From: an uncultured bacterium
GTDB taxonomy: Bacteria > Bacteroidota > Bacteroidia > Bacteroidales > Muribaculaceae
DNA length: 6,199 nucleotides
Direction of reading: 5' to 3'
NCBI GenBank assembly: GCA_946184715.1
Contig: CAMHGU010000136.1
Location: 1 to 6,199 of the forward strand
A model generated the notes under the pieces. That model saw only the letters and a list, made by a program, of their open reading frames with translations. It was not told where the DNA came from and searched no databases. A program made the position numbers and the translations under genes. Below are positions 1 through 4,916 of this stretch, piece after piece. Each line of letters opens with the position of its first letter. Position 1 is the stretch's first letter.

Positions 1-605
1 GCGATGAAGTCGTCGTGCTGGGTGCTGACCACGATGGTGTGGATACGCAAGGGGCGGCGCGTGGCGGCATCGTACTCCACGGTCACCTGGCTCTTGGCGT
101 CGGGGCGGAGGTAGGTCATCAGTCGGCCTTCGCGTCGCAGCTCGGCGAGCTCTTTAAGGATAAGGTGGGAGAGGTCGAGGGTGATGGGCATATAGCGGTC
201 GGTCTCGTTGACGGCGTAGCCGAACATCATGCCCTGGTCGCCGGCGCCCTGCTCTTCGGCCTTAGCGCGCTCCACGCCGCGGTTGATGTCGGCACTCTGC
301 TCGTGGAGAGCGGAGAGTACGCCGCAAGAGTCGGCATCGAATTTATACTCCGAGCGGTTGTAGCCTATGCGGTTGATGACACGGCGCGCGGTCTCGGTAA
401 GGTCGATATAGGCCTCCGACTTCACTTCGCCGGCGATGATTACCTGGCCGGTGGTGACGAGGGTCTCGCAGGCCACTTTCGACATCGGGTCGAGGGCCAT
501 AAACTGGTCGAGGATAGCGTCGCTAATCTGGTCGGCGACTTTGTCGGGGTGCCCTTCCGACACCGATTCCGACGTAAAGAGGTAAGTAGCACGATTGTCT
601 GGCAT
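1..605 (-). CDS. metK: S-adenosylmethionine synthetase (MetK), N-terminal half, 3' end outside window
   Basis: MetK makes S-adenosylmethionine from methionine and ATP in the cytoplasm. The reading frame runs leftwards from the ATG at 605-603 and is open to base 1, giving 201 codons. The N-terminus reads [21 protein letters not shown]; the [11 protein letters not shown] signature at residues 12-22 includes the active-site His19 and Asp21, and the ATP-binding GAGDQG motif lies at residues 120-125, as expected for the family. Full-length MetK is about 385-430 residues, so roughly half is missing. The start is fixed by the conserved distance to [10 protein letters not shown]. The start context is A-rich with no Shine-Dalgarno sequence, as is usual in Bacteroidota. 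The gene is transcribed away from the tRNA and threonine operon and is preceded by a roughly 200-base leader holding a SAM-II type aptamer and an intrinsic terminator, so product feedback is expected. No frameshift or missing motif is visible in the part present. Confidence 0.97.
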   Translation of the reverse strand, partial: MPDNRATYLFTSESVSEGHPDKVADQISDAILDQFMALDPMSKVACETLVTTGQVIIAGEVKSEAYIDLTETARRVINRIGYNRSEYKFDADSCGVLSALHEQSADINRGVERAKAEEQGAGDQGMMFGYAVNETDRYMPITLDLSHLILKELAELRREGRLMTYLRPDAKSQVTVEYDAATRRPLRIHTIVVSTQHDDFI

Positions 606-654
606 ACGATTTAGTATTTTTATTTCTTCGATAATTGACTACAGATAGGGTTAG

Positions 655-695
655 AAAAAAATATCGCGCACCCGGGCCGGAGGCGGAGGGGCGCG
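655..695 (-). terminator. Intrinsic terminator in the metK leader (attenuator)
   Basis: Read on the minus strand, CGCGC (695-691) pairs with GCGCG (669-665), and CCC (690-688) pairs with GGG (673-671) across a single bulged T at 670. A further GCC/GGC pairing (684-682 with 678-676) sits in the loop. The stem is followed by ATA and then seven T residues (661-655). This is the form of a Rho-independent terminator. It lies between the SAM-II aptamer and the metK start codon, about 50 bases before the ATG, so it most likely acts as a conditional attenuator and not as the end of another gene. Confidence 0.8.
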
Positions 696-743
696 TCGCT
701 GAGGTCAATGCTATGAAGAGCGCGGCACGTGGAGGCCGTGGCT

Positions 744-799
744 TCGCGGTTTTAGCATTTTTTCGGGTGGTTGCAAGCAGCGACAAATCCGTCCACCGG
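744..799 (-). promoter_or_regulatory. SAM-II type riboswitch aptamer upstream of metK
   Basis: On the minus strand the three invariant SAM-II elements occur in the right order and spacing. Stem P1 is GGTGG (797-793) with CCACC (770-766). Its loop holds GATTT (789-785) and TTGCA (776-772). An A-rich joining segment (763-758) then leads to GCTAAA (756-751). The expected H-type pseudoknot is available: TCGC (783-780), just after GATTT, pairs with GCGA (747-744), just after GCTAAA. SAM-II is a small class described in Alphaproteobacteria and Bacteroidota that senses SAM. The gene downstream is metK, which makes SAM. SAM-I was considered because of the GGTGGA and GCAACC strings, but the P2b, P3 and P4 arrangement of that class is absent. 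The call rests on motif reading, without a covariance-model search. Confidence 0.83.
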
Positions 800-815
800 T
801 TCCGTAAGAGCGCCG

Positions 816-847
816 CAAAGTTACTACATTTTCGGCAATCAGGCAAT
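816..847 (-). promoter_or_regulatory. Promoter of metK (Bacteroidota type)
   Basis: On the minus strand a -7 box TAACTTTG (823-816) matches TAnnTTTG exactly. Twenty bases upstream is ATTG (847-844), which matches three of the four bases of the -33 box TTTG. Transcription should start near 811-807, which places the SAM-II aptamer about ten bases into the RNA and gives a leader of roughly 200 bases. No comparable promoter was seen closer to metK. Confidence 0.7.
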
Positions 848-905
848 AGCATATATAAAAGGAAAGACAAAAAGCGCGCCCCGAGCGCGAAAAAGCGACA
901 AAAAT

Positions 906-936
906 TTTGCGAAGTTGTGAAAATGCCGTAACTTTG
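906..936 (+). promoter_or_regulatory. Promoter of tRNA-Gln (Bacteroidota type)
   Basis: TTTG (906-909), 19 bases, then TAACTTTG (929-936) is a full match to the Bacteroides primary-sigma-factor consensus TTTG-N19-21-TAnnTTTG. Transcription should begin around 941-945, leaving a 5' leader of about 30 bases before the mature tRNA. A GC-rich stretch (GCAGCGC, 936-942) follows the -7 box. In this leader GCGAC (947-951) and GTCGC (957-961) can form a five-pair hairpin with a GAAGA loop just ahead of the RNase P cleavage point. Confidence 0.82.
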
Positions 937-975
937 CAGCGCAAAAGCGACGAAGAGTCGCACGTTGCCTACGAT

Positions 976-1046
976 TGTCTTATGGTGTAATGGTAGCACT
1001 GCAGTTTTTGGTTCTGCCTGTCGAGGTTCGAATCCTCGTAAGACAA
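976..1046 (+). tRNA. tRNA-Gln (anticodon UUG)
   Basis: The cloverleaf folds completely. The acceptor stem is TGTCTTA (976-982) with TAAGACA (1039-1045), and the discriminator is A1046. The D arm is GTGT/GCAC (985-988 with 996-999) with the conserved GG in its loop. The anticodon arm is GCAGT/TCTGC (1001-1005 with 1013-1017), with a T-T mismatch next to the loop. The loop carries TTG at 1008-1010, preceded by T and followed by G. The T arm is CGAGG/CCTCG around TTCGAAT (1027-1033). The weak first pair T1-A72 is a known identity feature of glutamine tRNAs. The 3' CCA is not encoded (CCT follows the discriminator), as is usual in Bacteroidota. UUG can read CAA and, by wobble, CAG. The gene is single and has its own promoter and terminator. 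Confidence 0.97.
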
Positions 1047-1052
1047 CCTTCG

Positions 1053-1088
1053 ATAGCCGGCCGGTGAATATCGGGCGGCTATTTTTTT
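1053..1088 (+). terminator. Intrinsic terminator of tRNA-Gln
   Basis: ATAGCCGGCCG (1053-1063) pairs with CGGGCGGCTAT (1072-1082): eleven positions with one G-G mismatch (1060/1075) around an eight-base loop. Seven T residues (1082-1088) follow at once. It begins six bases after the tRNA and should insulate the threonine operon from tRNA transcription. Confidence 0.88.
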
Positions 1089-1130
1089 GTTATCGCCCTA
1101 TCGCTTTTGAGAGCGGGAATGCAAGAAAGG

Positions 1131-1162
1131 TTTGCAAAGTAGGGCAATAATGCTTAATTTTA
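1131..1162 (+). promoter_or_regulatory. Promoter of the thrA operon (Bacteroidota type)
   Basis: TTTG (1131-1134), 20 bases, then TAATTTTA (1155-1162), which differs from TAnnTTTG only in the last base. Transcription should start near 1168-1172, giving a leader of about 45 bases before the thrA ATG. That leader contains no ATG-initiated short reading frame, so a classical threonine leader-peptide attenuator is not supported. The -33 box lies between the arms of an inverted repeat (1091-1100 and 1140-1149). Confidence 0.68.
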
Positions 1163-1189
1163 CGACCTGAAATAACCCAAACAATAATA

Positions 1190-1203
1190 CGCCGGCAACG
1201 GCG
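1190..1203 (+). promoter_or_regulatory. GNRA-capped hairpin next to the thrA start codon
   Basis: CGCCG (1190-1194) and CGGCG (1199-1203) form a perfect five-pair stem capped by GCAA, a tetraloop of the stable GNRA family. The stem ends 11 bases before the thrA ATG, inside the region a ribosome would cover, and the bases between are A-rich. It may influence translation initiation or mRNA stability; the function is inferred. Confidence 0.45.
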
Positions 1204-1214
1204 CTGAAAATATA

Positions 1215-3656
1215 ATGAAAGTACTGAAATTCGGAGGCACCTCGGTAGGCACCGTAGAGAGCCTTCGCCATGTAAAGAGCATCGTAGAGAGCTGCGAGGA
1301 ACCGGTTGTGGTAGTGGTGTCGGCGCTTGGCGGCATCACCGACAAGTTGATAGCTACGGCGCGCGAAGCCGCGGCCGGCTCGCCGGCTTATCAAGAGAGC
1401 TATGCGGGCATCAAGGCTCGCCACGAGGCGGTAATCGACGGAATGGTGCCCGAAGCGGAGCGTGAGGCCGTAAGGCACGCGGTAGATGGGCTGCTCGACG
1501 AGCTGGCCAACATATATCGTGGCATCTCGCTCATCAAAGACCTGTCGCAGCACACTCTCGACATTGTGGTGAGCTACGGCGAGCGGTTATCGTCGGCCAT
1601 CATCAGCCACATCATCGCGGGCGCGCGGCTATATGACTCGCGCGAGTTTATCCGCACGACGCAGCAATTCGGGAAGCACATTCTCAACCAGCCGCTTACC
1701 GACCGCCTGGTGCGCTCGGCGTTTGCCGACTTTGAAGGGCCGGTGGCCATCGTGCCCGGCTTTATCGGCAGCGACCACCTCACCGGCGAGGTTACCAACC
1801 TGGGGCGCGGCGGCAGCGACTACACCGCCGCCATCATAGCCGCCACCCTCGACGCGCGCCTGCTCGAAATTTGGACCGACGTGGACGGCTTTATGACCGC
1901 CGACCCGCGCGTCATCTCTAAGGCCTACGTCATCGACCGCCTGTCGTTTGTAGAAGCGATGGAGCTGTGCAACTTCGGCGCCAAGGTGGTGTATCCCCCC
2001 ACGATTTACCCGGTATTTCACAAGAACATACCTATCCTTATAAAGAACACGTTCAACCCGACAGCGCCCGGCACCATCATCAGCGACGATGCCAGCGACG
2101 CCAGCGGGCGAGCCATCAAAGGCATCTCGTCGATCAACGACACGTGCCTTGTGGCCATGACCGGCTTCGGCATGGTGGGCGTGGTGGGCATCAGCTCGCG
2201 CGTGTTCGGCGCGCTGGCGCGTCACGGCGTCAATGTGTTCTTGGTGTCGCAAGCGTCGTCGGAGCACAACATCTCGTTTGCCGTGCGCAACGCCGACGCC
2301 GACACAGCCGTGGAGGTCCTCTCCGAGGAGTTTGCCGCCGAGATAGCGTCGGGCGAAATCACCAGCATTCAGCCCGAGCGCGACCTTGCCACGGTGGCCA
2401 TCGTGGGCGAGAATATGAAGCACACCCCCGGCATTGCGGGCAAGCTCTTCAACACCCTGGGGCGCAACGGCATCAACGTCATCGCCTGCGCTCAGGGCGC
2501 TTCAGAGACCAATATCTCGTTTGTCATCAAGCTTGAGAGCCTGCGCAAAGCCCTCAACGTGATTCACGACTCGTTCTTCCTGTCGCCCACGCAGATGCTC
2601 AACGTGGTGGTGGCCGGAGTGGGTCACGTGGGGCGCAAGCTGCTGGGACTCCTTGCCGAGCAGCATGCCACACTCTACGAGCGCAAGCAGCTCGAGATAC
2701 GCGTGGTGGGCATCAGCAACTCGCGGCGCGCCATCTTCGACCGCGACGGCATCGACCTCGCCACCTGGCAGCAGCAGCTCGCCGACTCGCAGCTCGAGGC
2801 CACGCCGGAGCGCATCCGCGACGAGATAATAGCGATGAACCAGTTCAACTCCGTATTTGTGGACTGCACGGCCAGCCCGGCCATCGCCGGCATCTATGCC
2901 GAGCTTCTCGACCACAACGTCAACGTGGTGGCAGCCAATAAGATAGCCGCATCGAGCGACTACGACAACTACTCGCGCCTCAAGCGCGTGGCCGCGCGGC
3001 GCGGCGTGAAGTTCCTCTTCGAGACCAACGTGGGCGCCGGCCTTCCCATCATCAGCACCATCAACAACCTCATCAATAGCGGCGACAACATTCTCGAGAT
3101 TGAAGCTGTGCTCTCCGGCACCCTCAACTATATCTTCAACACGGTGGGCCCCGACGTAAGCCTCAGCACCGCCATAGCGCAAGCGCGCGATGCCGGCTAC
3201 AGCGAGCCCGACCCCCGCGTGGACCTCTCCGGCACCGACGTGGTGCGCAAGCTCGTCATTCTCGCCCGCGAGTCGGGCTACCGAGTGGAGCAGAGCGACG
3301 TGGAGCGCAAGCAGTTCATACCCGAGACCTGCTTCGAAGGCACTATCGATGAGTTTATCGGCAACGTAGCCACCAAGCTCGATGCCCGCTTCGAGCAGCG
3401 CCGCGCCGAGGCCGAACGTGCCGGCAAGCGCCTGCGCTACGTGGCCTCGCTCGTCGATGGCAGAGTGTCGGTAGGTGTGCAGCAAGTCGATGACCGCCAC
3501 CCCTTCTACTCCCTCGACGACAGCAACAACGTCATTCTCATCACCACCGACCGCTATCGCCGGCATCCTATGGAGATCAAAGGCTACGGCGCCGGCGCCG
3601 AAGTGACCGCTGCCGGCGTATTTGCCGACATTATCAGTATTGCCAACATCCGTTAA
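1215..3656 (+). CDS. thrA: Bifunctional aspartokinase / homoserine dehydrogenase (ThrA)
   Basis: This fused cytoplasmic enzyme phosphorylates aspartate (first step of the aspartate family) and later reduces aspartate semialdehyde to homoserine. At 813 residues it matches the length of E. coli ThrA (about 820). The kinase domain covers about residues 1-285: KFGGTSVG at 5-12, SYGER at 120-124, GRGGSDYTA at 197-205 and WTDVDG at 220-225. Two ACT-type regulatory repeats follow, each with a QxxSExNISF motif (346-355 and 427-436), the site linked to threonine inhibition in the plant fused enzyme. The dehydrogenase begins at about 461 with the nucleotide-binding GVGHVG (468-473), then AANK (573-576), ETNVGAGLP (603-611) and the catalytic Asp675 and Lys679 of the DVVRK motif. 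The start is fixed because KFGGTSVG always lies at the very N-terminus. It is the first gene of a three-gene operon, and 21 bases separate it from the next. All key residues are present. Confidence 0.97.
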   Translation: MKVLKFGGTSVGTVESLRHVKSIVESCEEPVVVVVSALGGITDKLIATAREAAAGSPAYQESYAGIKARHEAVIDGMVPEAEREAVRHAVDGLLDELANIYRGISLIKDLSQHTLDIVVSYGERLSSAIISHIIAGARLYDSREFIRTTQQFGKHILNQPLTDRLVRSAFADFEGPVAIVPGFIGSDHLTGEVTNLGRGGSDYTAAIIAATLDARLLEIWTDVDGFMTADPRVISKAYVIDRLSFVEAMELCNFGAKVVYPPTIYPVFHKNIPILIKNTFNPTAPGTIISDDASDASGRAIKGISSINDTCLVAMTGFGMVGVVGISSRVFGALARHGVNVFLVSQASSEHNISFAVRNADADTAVEVLSEEFAAEIASGEITSIQPERDLATVAIVGENMKHTPGIAGKLFNTLGRNGINVIACAQGASETNISFVIKLESLRKALNVIHDSFFLSPTQMLNVVVAGVGHVGRKLLGLLAEQHATLYERKQLEIRVVGISNSRRAIFDRDGIDLATWQQQLADSQLEATPERIRDEIIAMNQFNSVFVDCTASPAIAGIYAELLDHNVNVVAANKIAASSDYDNYSRLKRVAARRGVKFLFETNVGAGLPIISTINNLINSGDNILEIEAVLSGTLNYIFNTVGPDVSLSTAIAQARDAGYSEPDPRVDLSGTDVVRKLVILARESGYRVEQSDVERKQFIPETCFEGTIDEFIGNVATKLDARFEQRRAEAERAGKRLRYVASLVDGRVSVGVQQVDDRHPFYSLDDSNNVILITTDRYRRHPMEIKGYGAGAEVTAAGVFADIISIANIR

Positions 3657-3677
3657 CCCCTCCCGCAATCAGCAACT

Positions 3678-4892
3678 ATGAAACATATCATAATCCTGGG
3701 CGACGGCATGGCCGATGAGCCTATAGCCGAGCTCGACGATAAGACCCCTCTGCAAGCCGCCGACACCCCGGCGCTCGACTGGCTTGCCTACAACTCCTCG
3801 CTGGGCATGCTCTCCACGGTGCCCCCGGGCTATGAGCCGGGCAGCGAGATAGCCCACCTGTCGCTCTTAGGCTACGACGTGCCCAAGGTGTACGAAGGCC
3901 GAGGAAGCCTCGAGGCCGCGAGTATGGGCATCGACATCGAAGAGGGCGAGATGGCCATGCGTTGCAACCTCATCTGCATCAGCCCCGACGGACGCATCAA
4001 GAACCACTCCGCCGGCCACATCAGTACCGCCGAGGCCGATGAGCTGATAAAATACCTACAGAGCGAGCTCGGTAGCGACCTCATCAGGTTCTACACCGGA
4101 GTGTCGTATCGACATCTGCTGAAGCTTCGCGGCGGCGACAAGCGGCTGCGATGCACCCCGCCCCACGACGTGCCCGGCACCCTCGCCTCGCAAGTAATGA
4201 TAAAGGCCACTACCCCCGAGGCGCAGCCCACGGCCGACCTCCTCAACGACCTCATCACCCGCTCCCAAGAGCTGCTGCCGAGCCACCCCGTCAACCGTCG
4301 CCGCATAGCCGAGGGCAAAGACCCCGCCAATAGCATCTGGCCCTGGTCGCCCGGCTACAAGCCCGCGATGCCCACTCTCGGCGAGAAATACGGCATCAAG
4401 CACGGCGTGGTAATCTCGGCCGTCGATCTCATACGCGGCATCGGCGTGCTCGCCGGCCTTAAGCCCATCATCGTGGAGGGCGCCACCGGCCTGGCCGACA
4501 CCAACTACGAAGGCAAGGCCCAAGCCGCAATCGACGCACTGCAAGGCGATGCCGACTTCGTGTTTCTCCACGTGGAAGCCAGCGACGAAGCCGGCCACGA
4601 AGGCGACTATCAGCTCAAGAAGCGCACCATCGAATACCTCGACCACCGCATCGTCAAGCCCATCATCGACGCTACGCTCAAGATGGACGAGCCCGTGGCC
4701 ATCGCCGTGCTCCCCGACCACCCCACCCCGTGCCGGCGCCGCACCCACAGCAACGCGCCCGTGCCCGTGATGATTTTCCGCCCCGGTGAGCGCCCCGACC
4801 GCGTGCCATACTACAACGAAGAGATGGCACAATACGGCCGCCTCGGCTCCATGCGCGGCGACCAGTTTATCCGCGCCTTCCTCCAAGCATAA
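3678..4892 (+). CDS. apgM: ApgM-family phosphoglycerate-mutase-like protein, probable homoserine kinase
   Basis: By sequence this 404-residue protein belongs to the archaeal-type, cofactor-independent phosphoglycerate mutases of the alkaline phosphatase superfamily. Visible landmarks are GDGMAD with Asp9, PGSEIAHLSLLGYD with the candidate nucleophile Ser56 and His60, EGRGS (73-77), DEAGH (303-307), PDHPTP (346-351) and His357. These are the expected metal-binding and catalytic positions, and all are present. The position, between thrA and thrC with gaps of 21 and 24 bases, is where homoserine kinase (thrB) normally sits, and no GHMP-type ThrB is seen. From memory, a TIGRFAMs family of such proteins in threonine operons is described as proposed homoserine kinase. 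I therefore infer that it phosphorylates homoserine for ThrC, though genome pipelines usually name it phosphoglycerate mutase. Glycolytic mutase activity cannot be excluded from sequence. The start is fixed by the hydrophobic strand leading straight into GDGM. Confidence 0.9.
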   Translation: MKHIIILGDGMADEPIAELDDKTPLQAADTPALDWLAYNSSLGMLSTVPPGYEPGSEIAHLSLLGYDVPKVYEGRGSLEAASMGIDIEEGEMAMRCNLICISPDGRIKNHSAGHISTAEADELIKYLQSELGSDLIRFYTGVSYRHLLKLRGGDKRLRCTPPHDVPGTLASQVMIKATTPEAQPTADLLNDLITRSQELLPSHPVNRRRIAEGKDPANSIWPWSPGYKPAMPTLGEKYGIKHGVVISAVDLIRGIGVLAGLKPIIVEGATGLADTNYEGKAQAAIDALQGDADFVFLHVEASDEAGHEGDYQLKKRTIEYLDHRIVKPIIDATLKMDEPVAIAVLPDHPTPCRRRTHSNAPVPVMIFRPGERPDRVPYYNEEMAQYGRLGSMRGDQFIRAFLQA

Positions 4893-4916
4893 TATCTCTC
4901 TTGAAAACACAATACT

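Larger units (their letters stand above)
606..975. other. Divergent intergenic region between metK and tRNA-Gln
   Basis: This 370-base stretch has no supportable protein gene; frames open across it on both strands show no recognisable motif. It holds the metK leader (about 606-810, minus strand) with riboswitch and terminator, two divergent promoters, and the short leader of the pre-tRNA (about 943-975). Bases 848-905, between the two -33 boxes, are a purine-rich spacer with a short GC hairpin at 875-889 and no other recognised element. Confidence 0.85.

Noticed and set aside
744..799. SAM-I (S-box) assignment for the metK leader aptamer
   Set aside because: The strings GGTGGA and GCAACC recall SAM-I, but the P2b (GGGACxGGCCC type), P3 (ACC/GGT) and enclosing P1 helices are missing. 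GATTT, TTGCA and GCTAAA with a pseudoknot fit SAM-II.
869..889. Minus-strand terminator formed by the CGCGC/GCGCG hairpin followed by five T residues
   Set aside because: The stem has only five pairs and the T run is short. No minus-strand gene ends here; the site is upstream of the metK promoter and between two promoters.
635..931. Plus-strand 98-codon frame between metK and the tRNA
   Set aside because: It is basic and low in complexity, lies antisense to the riboswitch and terminator, and has no start signal or homology I can recognise.
523..999. Minus-strand 158-codon frame across the metK leader, tRNA region and metK 5' end
   Set aside because: It overlaps the metK start, the riboswitch and the tRNA promoter and shows no protein motif. 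The RNA elements explain the sequence better.
1168..1214. Threonine leader-peptide attenuator ahead of thrA
   Set aside because: The predicted leader has no short ATG reading frame with clustered Thr or Ile codons and no terminator with a T run before thrA.
2502..3668. Long open frame of 388 codons antisense to the homoserine dehydrogenase half of thrA
   Set aside because: It is a by-product of GC-rich codon use on the coding strand. The translation is Val/Ala/Gly/His-rich without a recognisable motif, and the plus strand is clearly ThrA. A similar 264-codon frame at 1629-2423 is rejected for the same reason.
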